A DNA stretch of 64,000 nt from Symbiodinium natans (Eukaryota; Sar; Dinophyceae; Suessiales; Symbiodiniaceae): positions 540,725-604,724 of the forward strand of contig CAJNDS010001180.1 of NCBI GenBank assembly GCA_905221605.1, written 5' to 3'. The notes beneath the pieces are model-generated. The model saw nothing but the letters and a program-made list of their open reading frames with translations, did not search any database and was not told the DNA's origin. Within the stretch, counting starts at the first letter, position 1. Every line of letters begins with the position of its first letter. Positions 32,403 to 42,647 of this stretch are shown here, in pieces. Position numbers and translations under genes: made by a program.

Positions 32403-32857
32403 GCCTAACATTAACTGCCTGAAGGACCTGCTTCATTTACACATGGAACTGTGAACATGTCCTTGCAATCTCCCATAAATGTCCAAACTTTCATCCCTCA
32501 CTCAATCCGCACCCCGAAATTTGCCCTAATTCCTCCATTCTTCACGGGTGCTTCTGCCCGCTGAGGGAAAGGCAGCGAGTCCTTGCCCCTATCTAACCTG
32601 CACGAATGCTGTTGCTCGCTCCCCCGCTCGCCGCTCGCCGTCTCAGTAATGGAGTTCTCTAAGATGGCGTCGTGCATGTTCAGCTGCCAGGCAGTAGGAG
32701 TGGAGCTCACGGCTTACGTTCCTGGGTTGGGGCCTGGCGGCTGAACGTGCCCGGGAGCAGAGACGAGTATGGATACACTCCTCAACTCAAAGCACCGACA
32801 GGTCCAGGAGAGCGTAGCCCGAAGCTTGCTGCCAGTCTAGAACACCACCCGTGAAGA

Positions 32858-32977
32858 ATGGATGATTTAGAGGATGAGACTCTGCGCCTTCTGTTTAGAC
32901 TTCAGAGGAGCTTGCTCATGAGAACTAGGACGCATCTGCAGCTCCATTTGAACGTTCCCCAAGATGCTGAGCATTGA
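32858..32977 (+). CDS. 39-codon frame
   Basis: MDDLEDETLRLLFRLQRS ... NVPQDAEH, TGA. A Leu-rich amphipathic helix. Complete small protein or exon. Confidence 0.45.
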   Translation: MDDLEDETLRLLFRLQRSLLMRTRTHLQLHLNVPQDAEH

Positions 32978-33120
32978 GAAAACCCAATGTCAGCACATCA
33001 GAGAGCTCCAAGGGGTCCTGACCGTTCTCTTGAAGTTTTGTAGGCGTTTTTGACAGTGCAGCACTGCCACTTATTAGGGATCACCTACCAATAGATGTTC
33101 ACAACTGACAACCGAATGAC

Positions 33121-33240
33121 ATGGCTAGAGGACGAGTTGAGGAGAAGTCCAAGAAGGCCAATGGGTTCTCGAAGCCCGGCCAGCCCTTAGACACTGTAAG
33201 GCTCAGGGTGCAGAGCTCAGGGCTTCTGGGGAGGGTTTAG
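33121..33240 (+). CDS. start exon with strong GT donor
   Basis: MARGRVEEKSKKANGFSK ... QPLDT followed by GTAAGG; open to TAG at 33238. Very basic N-terminus. Confidence 0.45.
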   Translation: MARGRVEEKSKKANGFSKPGQPLDTVRLRVQSSGLLGRV

Positions 33241-33299
33241 TGGTGATCGGCAGTTATGCCCTCCACCCCAAACCACCTTAGGAAACCCACGAATATACA

Positions 33300-33500
33300 C
33301 ATGATTTTTGGGGGGAACCCTTGACCATAAACCCTTAAACCTAAACTTAACACAGAGTGCTCATGCCCCGGCCTACGCCACCCCTCTCCCTTGGAAAGCC
33401 TTATACCTGAAGCCCGAAACCCTAAACCCTTGCAAACCCTAAACCTTCTCCCTTGAAACCCCTGAACCCGGAACCCTAAACCCCAAACTCCAAACCCTAG
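33300..33500. repeat. degenerate CCCTAAA stretch
   Basis: Scattered CCCTAAAC, CCCTTAAAC and CCCGAAAC units, ending with the CCCTAG acceptor of the next exon. Confidence 0.6.
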
Positions 33501-33592
33501 GTGAGGCCAGCGTAAGTCTGGAAAGCCGGGAGTTGAGAAGCTTCAACGGCTGCTTTAAACGCTTTCTTCCGAGAAAAACGGAGCCCGGATGA
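33501..33592 (+). CDS. last exon after a telomere-type intron
   Basis: CCCTAG|GT acceptor; EASVSLESRELRSFNGC ... FLPRKTEPG, TGA. Confidence 0.6.
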
Positions 33593-33679
33593 CAGGTCCA
33601 ATTCTGGCCTCTTGGAAAGTGTATACAGCACAAAATACACATGTATAGCAACAATTTGAATAATTAAGTCAATATATGT

Positions 33680-33845
33680 ATATATGCATACTTATTTACT
33701 TTCATACACACAGGTATACATGTATGCATGCATGCATGCATGCATGCACGTATGTACGTGTGCACGTATGTACGTATGTACGTATGTACGTACGTACGTA
33801 TGTACGTACGTACGTACGTATGTATGTATGTATGTGTATTCATCC
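33680..33845. repeat. ATGC/ACGT microsatellite
   Basis: CATG, TACG and TATG tetranucleotide arrays. Confidence 0.9.
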
Positions 33846-33992
33846 AAATAAGAATTTAGGTACACATATAGACAAAGATATGTATGTGTATAGAGAAGTT
33901 CCATGTCAGAATGCTTTGGTGGTTTGGGGTTTGGGGTTTAGGCTTTGGGTTCTGAAGGAAAGACTTAGGATGTTCTCGGGTTTCTAGCACAG

Positions 33993-34195
33993 GCAAGGGC
34001 CACAACAACAATGCAGGTTTGAGGCTTGTGGTCTACTTAGGCTTAATCTGGTGTGAAGTAGAAGGGGCCCCTTTCCCGGCTAGCGGCTCCCATTCGCCTC
34101 GCGAGTGTCGCTTCCACTACATGTGCTCTGCAGCGCTGCTCGAGCCCGCTCGGTTGTCTATTGAAGCTTTTGGCAGTTTAGCGGTGCAGGGTTAA
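33993..34195 (+). CDS. 67-codon last exon
   Basis: CACAG|GC acceptor; KGHNNAGLRLVVYLGLIW, APFPASGSHSPRECR, FHYMCSAALLEPARLS, TAA. Continuous GC3-biased frame without an ATG. Not recognised. Confidence 0.6.
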
Positions 34196-34218
34196 CCTGA
34201 GACCTGATACTACACTCA

Positions 34219-34491
34219 ATGGAGGCCTGTATAGAAAGTATGCCGTTTACGCGCCTTTCTTCGATTGGACAGCCGTGGCTTTGCTCTTTGCTTTCCTCAA
34301 GCGATGGAGATGAGACGGAGACGTCCTGCGGCGCAAGCCTGAAAAGCCTGATGCAGTCAACCCTGCTAACCCTAAACCTCAGCTCTATTGCATCATTGGA
34401 TAGGAACGAGTGCCACCCAAGAAGATACTTTGTGGCGACAGTCTACAAGTACGACCTTCCAGACATGAGCACCTTAAAGGTCTCATTGTAG
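34219..34491 (+). CDS. 90-aa hypothetical protein
   Basis: ATG to TAG: MEACIESMPFTRLSSIG, SSSDGDETETSCGAS, RRYFVATVYKYDLPDM. The block TLLTLNLSSIASL overlaps a CCCTAAACC unit and may be intron. 34495-34910 holds nothing convincing. Confidence 0.5.
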   Translation: MEACIESMPFTRLSSIGQPWLCSLLSSSDGDETETSCGASLKSLMQSTLLTLNLSSIASLDRNECHPRRYFVATVYKYDLPDMSTLKVSL

Positions 34492-34913
34492 GACGAGCGC
34501 TCGTGCTCGCGTGAACATACTAAAGCCCATACCTTGACTTATTCTGAAGTCCACTTATGTTCCAAAATGAGTAGTTTCTGTGTTCCAAATTGAACCCCTA
34601 CCCCTTTTAGGGTCCTACTTGAAACCTACGTCCTTTGGGTGTGTATGGAATCTAGTCTGGAGCTCGCGTAACAAACCCGAACTTGCGCACCCTGAAGCCT
34701 GAGCTGCCAACTACGCCCGGTGCAAATGCCCGAATGCCGTAACTGATTCAGCCCTGTGCGCCCGGGCTCCCAGAATGGGCAAGGGTTCGCGATGCGCACC
34801 TGCGCCTTGTTTTATGCTTTTATGCCAGAGACTTCTGCAGTCTGCAGCGTTTGTTGCTCAAGCATTGCTCTCCACGCCGCTCCTGGTTGCTTCAGTAGGG
34901 ACGAGGCGACCCA

Positions 34914-35124
34914 ATGACGACTAACTGCAGCCACGATGACGGTTATCGCTACTTGTCATCTGCTGCCATTTTTGCAACTTGTGTGACTAGCAGAACTCTT
35001 GCTTGCATCCCGTCAAGCCACGTCAAAACCTGGCCCGAGGTGTGGAACATGACGATTTCAGCTGAGATCTTCGACAAAACGTCGGAGGACGAGTTGAGTG
35101 TTGGACGTTTTCGTTTCCCACCTT
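34914..35124 (+). CDS. exon preceding a trinucleotide tract
   Basis: MTTNCSHDDGYRYLSSA, VKTWPEVWNMTISAEIF and DKTSEDELSVGRFRF. The frame then runs into (GCT/GTT)n, giving poly-Ala/Val, which is more likely intron than protein. Confidence 0.45.
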
Positions 35125-35155
35125 CTATTGTTGCTGTTGTTGCTGCTATAGCTGT

Positions 35156-35209
<54 letters not shown>

Positions 35210-35221
35210 TGTTGCTGTTGC

Positions 35222-35279
<58 letters not shown>

Positions 35280-35286
35280 GCTGGTT

Positions 35287-35352
<66 letters not shown>

Positions 35353-35353
35353 A

Positions 35354-35388
<35 letters not shown>

Positions 35389-35394
35389 TGTTTT

Positions 35395-35450
<56 letters not shown>

Positions 35451-35560
35451 GCTGCTGCTGCTGCTGCTGCTGTTGTTGTTGTTGTTGTTGTGGTGGTGGT
35501 TCTGGTTTTGGTTCTGGTTGTGGTTGTGCTTCTGGTTGTGGTTGTGAGTTTTGGTGTTGC
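35125..35560. repeat. GTT/GCT trinucleotide array
   Basis: About 430 bp of GTTGCT, GTT and GCT blocks. All three + frames are open (Val/Ala, Leu, Cys) and are not taken as coding. Confidence 0.95.
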
Positions 35561-35777
35561 GCCGCAAAACACTGGTCAAACAGTCAATGGTGCAAGCCAG
35601 GCAGTCGTGGCCTGAAGCGCATGTCTCACGCGTTTAATTTGTCTGGATGTGCTGCCGAGCCGGGTCGCATTTCGGTTTGGGGTTGCAAAGGGGGCCGTTT
35701 CTCCATGTTTGGGATTTCGAAGCATTTGCAGTTTGCACACAGGACTCGTTGAGCTTAATGTCGCCTCGACTCACTAG

Positions 35778-36113
35778 ATGGCGACCTGCGTGCGACTTCC
35801 GCTACATGCGTGTCTGTGCGTCATGTCCACTTCGTTGCTTCGTCGGTTCCGCATGATCTCCGTTTCCTTCTGCATAGAGCCAGCTCCATTTCCACGTCAT
35901 GCCACTCCCCCCACCTCAGCCCGACCTGTACCCTTAAACTCTGACAGGAGCTCACCCTGTCGGAGCTCCGCGCGATTCGAGGCGCCAGCTGTCTGCTTAG
36001 GGTCTCGTGCTGGAGGACTTTTTACAGAGTCTGAAAGGAGTTCAGAGTTTACGTTTCAGGGTAGGGTCAGTTTTCTCGGGTCAGGGTTTCTTCATCAAGT
36101 TGCCCAGCGCTAA
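35778..36113 (+). CDS. 111-codon frame, weak
   Basis: MSTSLLRRFRMISVSFC, APFPRHATPPTSARPVP and GLFTESERSSEFTFQG, TAA. Composition is only moderately coding; an alternative frame at 35647-35856 overlaps. Confidence 0.35.
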   Translation: MATCVRLPLHACLCVMSTSLLRRFRMISVSFCIEPAPFPRHATPPTSARPVPLNSDRSSPCRSSARFEAPAVCLGSRAGGLFTESERSSEFTFQGRVSFLGSGFLHQVAQR

Positions 36114-36526
36114 ACGGTTCGGAGCTCTTTTTGCATTTAATATCACTCTCTGAACCTTCAAATCCCAGCCCCTCTCATCTTATCTTGAACCCACCCTAAA
36201 CCCGAACCCTAAGCTTCCTAAACTATGAACCTTCAACCCAAGAGCCACAAGAGCCACTACCATCCCCAAACACCTATACAGCTTGGAGCCCTGAGCCCTG
36301 AGCCATTCAGCCCGAGTCCCTTGCCGTTGAGGCTTTCGGGGTTTCGGTGAGTTGAGTGTTGTGAGGGTGGTGTATCCCCAACTCCATACCCCCAAACCCT
36401 TAAACTCAAACCGCCTATCTCGAACTCGAAGCCCTTAAACCACCCCAGTTCCCAAGACCCAGAACCTTAAATCCGGACCCAACACGCTTTCATCTTGAAC
36501 CGTGCACACCCACGCTTTGAACCCAG

Positions 36527-36655
36527 GTATCCATCTTGCAAGCTGCTGGAAGTTCTGTCACAGCTGCAGAGGCTGTCGAGCTAGCGGCCCGTGGCCGCGG
36601 CCGCATTGGACTCGCTTTTGACTTGGGGCATTTGATTGGATTTCATCTCTGCTAG
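36527..36655 (+). CDS. last exon, 42 codons
   Basis: CCCAG|GTA acceptor; SILQAAGSSVTAAEAVEL, RGRIGLAFDLGHLIG, TAG. Strong composition. Confidence 0.65.
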   Translation, partial: VSILQAAGSSVTAAEAVELAARGRGRIGLAFDLGHLIGFHLC

Positions 36656-36774
36656 AGGGTTCAGGGTCACAAGTTAGTATAAAGTTCTCCTATTTTTTTG
36701 CAGTAAGGCAATTATGGGGGCCTGCGCAAAGTCGTTCTTGTTCTTCTTATCAATGGAAACGATTTCGGGAAGTC

Positions 36775-37424
36775 GTGCCTTTGAAGCTGTACACTGGCAT
36801 GTATATCGCCAGCGCACATCCCCGAAAATCCCGAAATAGCATGTTTGCAGCGGTTCATTACGGTTTTGCGGATGTCGAGCTGACTGAACAAGATGCTAAG
36901 CAGGATAGTGTGCTGCGGTTCATTGGGGTTTCGTGGATGTCGATGGGTCTAAGGAAAAGCTGCCAGGGCACAGGAAACTCCAGCATAACAAGAGTTCGCA
37001 AAAACTCGTGCGCAGAGACCTAGCTGCTACGATTCATGCCGAATCCGTTCCTTGGAGACACTGGTGTGGGTGTTTCCGCAGCCTCTGGGCAGCGGGGCCA
37101 CGAAACGAGGCATCTCTTGATCCAAAGGCTCGATTGGGTCAGTCCAAGAGTTGTTTGTTGAACTCCCTGGGTGTATGCGGTCGCTGGCGAGACGGGCAAA
37201 GGCATGACTTAGGAATGACATCTGTTTCTCTGATGTGCATTGGGGGGGAAGAGCCTCATGACTCAGGCATGACAGAAGTGTTTTCCTGTAGAATCTGCAA
37301 TCGGGTTCGTTGCTTGACATTGAGGTTTTGCAAAGCTTGCACCTCTCGCATGCCCATGTTATGTCTCCAAAGTCAAAAGTTGAAAAGGGTAGAGGGTTCA
37401 AGCCGGTCATTCCCTGCAGTATAG
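36775..37424 (+). CDS. two overlapping candidate frames
   Basis: 36775-37023 reads MPLKLYTGMYIASAHP and MFAAVHYGFADVELTEQD. 36933-37424 reads HWCGCFRSLWAAGPRNE and a Cys-rich end (CRICNRVRCLTLRFCKAC). A minus frame at 37027-37524 is also protein-like. An internal duplication (CGGTTCATTACGG / CGGTTCATTGGGG) lies at 36850-36945. Which strand is coding is unresolved. Confidence 0.35.
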
Positions 37425-37481
37425 TGAAACCTGCGACCTGAAAGTCCGGCCTGTTCCCCCCCCCCCCCTGCACCCTCCGAG

Positions 37482-37551
37482 GTTCCGGGACTTGCTTGCC
37501 ACAGGATACGGAGCTGCTCTGCACCTGGGCTTCGCCGACTTTGGTGGTTAG
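37482..37551 (+). CDS. short last exon
   Basis: CCGAG|G acceptor after poly-C; FRDLLATGYGAALHLGFAD, TAG (or a GT donor just before it). Confidence 0.55.
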
Positions 37552-37861
37552 TTAGTTCGGCTCATGGTGTGATGGTGTAATTGCGGGCCCATTTACTGAA
37601 ATTCTGCCGACTTCCAAGCCCAGTTTTCATTTTGCTCGCCAATTCCGGTGCCTGTTGTGGACTTTGAGTTTCTTCGGTCGCTCTGTCATTAACACTACTT
37701 GGCCCGCTCAGCTCAGTAATTCACGTCGCGGTGTTCTGAGGCTGCGTGTCCCGAATGCTGCCGTAATTATGGCTTAGTGCTCGACTTAAGCCTCTTGGGT
37801 TTTTATCGTGCTGAGTTCAAGGGGCAGTTAGCTTCAGTGGCTCTGATACCCGTGTTTCCAG

Positions 37862-37940
37862 CGGAGGCCAGCGCAGCGTGCGCCAGGCATTGGAGCGGCT
37901 GCTCCAAGAGGTCATGGCTTCAAGTCTTATGGTTTGTTGA
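37862..37940 (+). CDS. short last exon
   Basis: TTCCAG acceptor; GGQRSVRQALERLLQEVM, TGA. Confidence 0.55.
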
Positions 37941-37991
37941 AGTTGGGCGTTAGTTAGGGTGTTTAGGTTTTTGCTTAGGGTCTGTTTAATA

Positions 37992-38045
37992 TGTGTTTGT
38001 GTGTGTGTGTGTGTGAGTGTGTGTGTGTGTGTGTGTGTGTTTTTG
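37992..38045. repeat. TG microsatellite
   Basis: (TG)n with one GAG interruption. 38050-38780 holds only degenerate CCCTAAA-like repeats and no convincing gene. Confidence 0.85.
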
Positions 38046-38789
38046 TTGGCGGGGGCGCGCGGTGGGAGCGGGGTTTTGTGTAGGAGTTCTGGCTTGCCCC
38101 GAACCTAGGTCTTGCCGAAACCTGCCCTGAAGCCCCAAGCCCTAAGCCCTTCCTGAAGCCTCGGCTCACCCAAGGCCTTTCAGTCAAGATCCTGAAGTCA
38201 CAGCCCGTTAAGCCTCCCAAGCCTGAAATGTTGCTTTACCCTTAACCACCGTATAATTTGTGGACACGGAAACCCTTGAACACCCAATCCTGAATCCAAA
38301 ACTTTATGCCAAGCCTCAAACGCGACGTCCTAAGCCGCTCAACCTTCCACGAAGAAGAAACTCTCCCACTGCCACGTCTGTGAGTCCTTCACCTGGAGCC
38401 GTCTAGCTCAAGGGATCTTCGGAGATTTCCCCCCTGCCTGCCTAAGGGAGGTCAGTGAAAGAACAACCCTCGACCCCAAACCCAAATCTCAAACCTGGAG
38501 CCATACTTCGACCTTGAGCCCTCAAACCGCCCAAAAGGTTCTACAACACCAAACCCCAAACAGTAAGGACACCCTAAGCAACTATAGCCGCTACACCCTA
38601 AACGCCCTAAAGCCCTGAGCTTTCAAGACTCCAAACCCACGGCCCTCAGCCCGGAAGTCGGCTCCAGGCCTCGAGTCGGTCCTCTCTTCAGTGAACCGTC
38701 TGAAGTCTCAAAAAAAACCCCTGAGTCCTCAATCCAGCCCTGAGCTCATAGCCCTCCCCTAGAGCACAAAACTCCCTAGCGCAGGGCGT

Positions 38790-39140
38790 TTGAAGGTTAG
38801 CGGGATTTGGGGGCGTGGTGGTGCCCAAGAGCCCGGAGTTGTCTTTGCAAGTTGTGCTACCTTGAACTCGAGCCCTGAAGCCGTAAAGCCTACTGCTTCT
38901 GTCTCTAGTGAAGACGTCTGCGAGGTCGGTGGCTCTGATCAAGCGCTCTTCCAGACAGGTGAGCTTTCGACTGTGCCAAAACATCCAACTTGCGCTTGTT
39001 CAGGGTTTTGGGTTGTTGGGGTTTGCCTGGATTGGTTGGCTGCAGGTTCGTCATGTCAAGGAATCGTTAGTGTATTCGCGATTGGTGCGTGTGCTATAGC
39101 CTGTGATGATCTGTGCTTGCGTGTTGGGAAGGTTGGTTGA
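38790..39140 (+). CDS. 116-codon frame
   Basis: FASCATLNSSPEAVKPT, SSEDVCEVGGSDQALFQ and GIVSVFAIGACAIACDD, TGA. A minus frame overlaps the first half. Possibly several exons. Confidence 0.35.
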   Translation: MKVSGIWGRGGAQEPGVVFASCATLNSSPEAVKPTASVSSEDVCEVGGSDQALFQTGELSTVPKHPTCACSGFWVVGVCLDWLAAGSSCQGIVSVFAIGACAIACDDLCLRVGKVG

Positions 39141-39522
39141 ACATATTTCTGGCAGTTTCTTGGGCTTGCATGGTGCAGTCAGTCGATGAAGATCTACACG
39201 ATCCGCTTAATCAAGCACTAAGTATATTGATTGTGGGTCGTTTCTTTTCATTGCCGCGTTTATGTTATCCGTTTTGAGCTGGTTGTGCTGGATTGTTTTT
39301 TCAAGCTTCTTCAAGACTAGAGTATGTGTGTGACCGATGGAGTGCGCAAAGGCAAAGAGGGTTGTCTCGTTTTTCATCGTCGCTCAGACATTGGATTGCG
39401 CCAGCCGAAGCCGTGGAACCCTCAGGGCCCCAATGATGAGATAGGCCCAAGGCCCACATGCTGAGTACCCATCCCCTCATCCTGCAGGTTTTTGGGATCA
39501 AGTCCTCCCGCTTTTTTCAATC

Positions 39523-39605
39523 ATGGCCCGTTCCCGATCGCTCCTCACCTTGGCTGCAGCCTGCCTGGCTTTGTGGTCAGGCCGGGGTCCAAGGGTTGCT
39601 GCAGC
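39523..39605 (+). CDS. start exon encoding a signal peptide
   Basis: MARSRSLLTLAAACLALW then SGRGPRVAA: basic n-region, Leu/Ala h-region and a plausible cleavage site. Ends GCAGC|GTGAAAG. Probably the entry exon of a secreted or plastid-targeted protein. Confidence 0.6.
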
Positions 39606-39689
39606 GTGAAAGGCTCGAAGTCATACAGCATGAAGTCAAGCATTGAGCTTCGCCAAGCTCCTTAACCGCTTTGGGGGTTAAATGTGTAT

Positions 39690-39858
39690 GGCGGACTGAG
39701 AAAAAGCCCAAACTTCCTGGCCCGAAGTCGATCCACACTCTGCCGTGAAGAGACACCCTCAAGACGGCCGAAAGCACAAGAAGGCCCTCCAAAACAAGAA
39801 GACCTCTAACCCTCCGCAGTCCCCTCATCGTTCAGCGATCATCCTGGCACGGGTGTGA
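39690..39858 (+). CDS. likely second exon, frame uncertain
   Basis: After GACTGAG two frames are open. One (KSPNFLARSRSTLCREE, stop near 39805) matches the phase of 39523-39605; the other (PEVDPHSAVKRHPQDG ... RSAIILARV, TGA 39856-39858) does not. The intervening intron contains a small TTAACCGCTTTGGGGGTTAA hairpin. Confidence 0.4.
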
Positions 39859-40110
39859 GCCTTTTCCAAGCACCAGAGCCCCATACATGCCTCTCGAAGT
39901 AACCTCCACGCGCTAGACTTTAGGCCCTAAACCCTTTTTACAGCCTAGAACCCACACTCTCCAACAAGCCTACAATCCAGAGTGAGCCTTGTCCGTGAGG
40001 CCTCAGCTTCACTGCGTGGCAGACAGAGGCACGCAAGGGCAGCGTAGGCTTTTGCAAGGTCTGCTTTTTAGGGTCAGAGGAGGTGCCATGTCTGTGGGTT
40101 ACACACCGTG

Positions 40111-40203
40111 GTATTTCCCAAAATAGGGTTCCCCCTTCATCCCCCAAATAGACAAGAATCCCCTTAAAGAGACCCCCAACAAGGGCACCCCTATTTTCGG
40201 AAA
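40111..40203. mobile_element. family V inverted-repeat element
   Basis: Ends ATTTCCCAAAATAGGG and CCCTATTTTCGGAAA pair (one mismatch in 15). The interior (CCCAAATAGACAAGAATCCC) recurs in the element at 47755. Confidence 0.65.
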
Positions 40204-40369
40204 CGCCCAATTTTGGCCAGGGCCTAGGAAATCAAGGCGCGTGAGCTTTGAGAATGAAACCCTAAGCCTTTTTGGAGGAGGCCGAGGCCGGTTAACTTTG
40301 GAGGTGTTGGGGGCTTAAAGGCCTAGGGGAATCCCTTGAAATGTTGAATTCGTAGTTGAGGCTTAGGCC

Positions 40370-40579
40370 ATGTTGTCGGAATTTGACTGCCTTTATTCCT
40401 GCCCTCGGTGGGAACGCAGGTGGCCCTAAACCCTAAACCCTAAACCCTAAACCCGAAACCCTAAACCCTAAACCCTAAACCCTAAACCCTCAACCCAGGT
40501 GGAGTCTCCTGAAAATCCGACACGAGACACCCCAGGCTGGTCGACGCCGTCACCTGGGCAGAGTATCCCGGCAGGCCGG
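40370..40579 (+). CDS. two exons separated by a CCCTAAA intron
   Basis: Exon 1 (40370-40419), MLSEFDCLYSCPRWER, ends CGCAG|GTGG. The intron (40420-40498) is CCCTAAA repeat ending CAACCCAG|G. Exon 2 (40499-40579) is open in two frames: the spliced frame gives WSLLKIRHETPQAGRR, the other ESPENPTRDTPGWST. Donor GTGAGA at 40580, then a TTTAGGG tract (40594-40634). Confidence 0.6.
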
Positions 40580-40634
40580 GTGAGAGTGGTCTAGGGTTTA
40601 GGGTTTAGGGTTTAGGGTTTAGGGTTTAGGGTTT

Positions 40635-40928
40635 ATGGTTAATGTGGAACCCCCCCCCTGTGCCACTCAAAAGGAAGGCTTGAGATTTCTTGTTTCTTTG
40701 CTGCATCATATAAAATTAAGGCCTCTTGGGGCGCTGATTTTATGGGATGGCATACTATATCCAAGAAGGCGCCTACTGTCGAGAACTACCATGAGAACCT
40801 GGAATGAGCTGAGCCGCTGCTGTCATGCCCGTTATTCTACGAACTCGATGGCGAATCCCAAATTAAGCACTTTGAACTCGAAATATCCTGTCAATCTCAA
40901 ACCCCTTGTGAACCCCAAACCCTCATGA
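40635..40928 (+). CDS. 97-codon frame
   Basis: LRFLVSLLHHIKLRPLG, WDGILYPRRRLLSRTTM and WNELSRCCHARYSTNS. The C-terminal part translates repeat-like CCCAAACC sequence, so the real exon is probably shorter. Confidence 0.4.
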   Translation: MVNVEPPPCATQKEGLRFLVSLLHHIKLRPLGALILWDGILYPRRRLLSRTTMRTWNELSRCCHARYSTNSMANPKLSTLNSKYPVNLKPLVNPKPS

Positions 40929-41128
40929 AACTCTTCGAGACCTTTTCATCGACACCAAATCCAGCAGAAGAGGCGTCGGTTTTGGCATCGCCCGATGCGC
41001 TTGGCGGGGCGCACGGAGCCAGAACGGCTTTTTGGGGGTTCTTGTTGGCCGCGGAAAGGGGGGGTATGCAGGCTTCTCTGGGATACTCCTATGTTTGGAT
41101 CATCTGCTTGATACAGTCATCCTTGTAG
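40925..41128 (+). CDS. 67-aa protein or exon
   Basis: MKLFETFSSTPNPAEEAS, PDALGGAHGARTAFWGF and SLGYSYVWIICLIQSSL, TAG. Overlaps the preceding frame by ATGA. Hydrophobic C-terminus. Confidence 0.55.
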   Translation: MKLFETFSSTPNPAEEASVLASPDALGGAHGARTAFWGFLLAAERGGMQASLGYSYVWIICLIQSSL

Positions 41129-41167
41129 GCTGCTGCTGAGCACCAGGGGTCTTGATATCTTCTTCAG

Positions 41168-42047
41168 GGGCGAGAACAAGGGTCGGCTTCTGCACACCAA
41201 GATTTGGACAAGGGTCCTTTCGCCTGGATCCCCTCTGTGCTTCGCAAGGACTTCCCTAAGCTCCTTCAAGACTCGGGGATAGGATTAGGGGGACCCTTGG
41301 GGATATAGACCCTCTGAATAAGGTCCTTGTTTAAGAAAGCGAGAAGAAGGTTAAGAAGGGTTCCCTTTTAAGGGTCCCCCTTATCCTACCTAGGGAAAGA
41401 CTGTGCATGAAGCCCTGCACTCGAGCATGTCTGACTCAAGAGTCCAGAGGCTCCGCGTTTCGGGGGCAATTTTTGCAAGGTAAGCCCCCAAGAGGATGGG
41501 TGCGCATCCCGAGAAGGCTGTGACCCATCGTAGGATATCTTTCGGGTAGAAGCTGCCCTACACAGAGATTCCTGAGCACAGACAGCTTCGCACTCGCGGT
41601 TCCTCTCACATTTTGTAGAAAGATCATTGAAACCTATGTGGGGATTTATATACGAAGACTCCTAACATAAACCCCCACATAGTAGGATCCCCTTCTCAAA
41701 AGGACCCCAAGAAGGTACCCCCTAACTTCTTTAACCCCCCCGATGTCGTCAACCCGCAACTCTCAGGCGCGGACTTCGGCAAGCTGGAGGAGCTCCTCAA
41801 GGAGCAAGATTTCAAGGCGCGCCCCCCCCGCTTCTTTTTGTTCCCCCCCTGGGTCTTAGTAAGGGAACGAGGGAGTTAGGGCCCTACCATATACCCCTTT
41901 TAAGTGGACGCGAATAGGGTACCTCAGTCCCTCATTCCCTACAAAGAACCCGCCGCTTTTTGGTGCTCTTAAGGGTGCTCAACTCACAAGACCTGCTGTC
42001 ATGGAGTTCCAATAGCGGCAGAAGTTCCGCGGTTTTGTGCTGTCAAG
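41168..42047 (+). CDS. multi-exon gene interrupted by introners
   Basis: Exon 41168-41277 (GREQGSASAHQDLDKG, WIPSVLRKDFPKLLQDS) ends GG|GATAGG. The intron 41278-41393 is a family IV element with GA-AG ends. Exon 41394-41479 (ERLCMKPCTRACLTQES) ends CAAG|GTAAGC. Exon 41534-41637 is in phase (YLSGRSCPTQRFLST, ALAVPLTFCRKIIE). Further exons are 41767-41816 (ADFGKLEELLKEQDF, GC donor) and 42022-42047 (KFRGFVLS). The phase at 41637/41767 is unsettled. Family not recognised. Confidence 0.65.
41278..41393 (+). mobile_element. family IV introner-like intron (GA-AG)
   Basis: AGGATTAGGGGGACCCTT at 41281 pairs with AAGGGTCCCCCTTATCCT at 41370 (17 of 18). The element fills the intron between two in-phase exons. 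Confidence 0.7.
41851..41953 (+). mobile_element. family III inverted-repeat element
   Basis: GGGTCTTAGTAAGGGAACGA ... TCCCTCATTCCCTACAAAGA. Relatives at 63885-63964 and 58603-58701. It lies between coding segments 41767-41816 and 42022-42047. Confidence 0.65.
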
Positions 42048-42194
42048 GCTTGTACCTTAAATCAGGCAGGGCGGCCCAAAAAAAGATCATTGAAGGATCA
42101 TGAGAATCTGGTTAGGTTTTTTTGGAAGAGATGGCCCCTGAGCCCTCACGCGACGATGTGTTGACGAGTTCAAGCACGACAAACCCTCCACCCT

Positions 42195-42280
42195 AAACCG
42201 GAGGTTTTATAGGGTTTAGGGTTTATAGGCTTGGGGTTTCGGGTTTAGGGTTTCGCGATTTCGGGTTTAGGGTAAGTTTG
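42195..42280. repeat. TTTAGGG-like tract
   Basis: Degenerate telomere-type units before an acceptor at 42283. Confidence 0.6.
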
Positions 42281-42283
42281 CAG

Positions 42284-42333
42284 GAGCTCTGAGCCTCTGG
42301 GGTTTGAAGGCCATGCCCCGATCCCGACTACAG
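42284..42333 (+). CDS. 50-nt internal exon
   Basis: TTTGCAG|G acceptor; SSEPLGFEGHAPIPTT; GT donor at 42334. Confidence 0.5.
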
Positions 42334-42587
42334 GTTGTTTGTGCCTTACAGCGCCTGAAAATTAGTAGGATAGCTGGGGCTTTGGGTTGAGGGTTTAAGG
42401 TTTAGGGTTTAGGGCTTTGGGCTTAAGGAAGGGAACGTTTAGAACTGCCTGAAACCCCAACAACCTGAGCAAAAAGCCCTGCCCAGAAAAGTCCTAAACC
42501 CTCTACCCCAAAAAAGCCTAAGCTCGAAACCAGAAACCTCGAACCCCTGAAAAGCCCCTGAAGGCCCCTTAAGCCACTGCCTCGCAG

Positions 42588-42647
42588 CCTCTGGACCAGG
42601 CTGCCGATGCCGAGACCCGCAAACTGCTGATCCAACTGTGTGGGGAG
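42588..42647 (+). CDS. 20-codon internal exon
   Basis: CTCGCAG acceptor; PLDQAADAETRKLLIQLC; a GC donor is likely (GAG|GCC). A Pro/Lys/Asn-coding repeat follows. An overlapping minus frame is a shadow. Confidence 0.55.

Noticed and set aside
35125-35579. Poly-Ala/Val, poly-Thr and poly-Asn/Ser frames
   Set aside because: Trinucleotide repeat; open in every frame on both strands.
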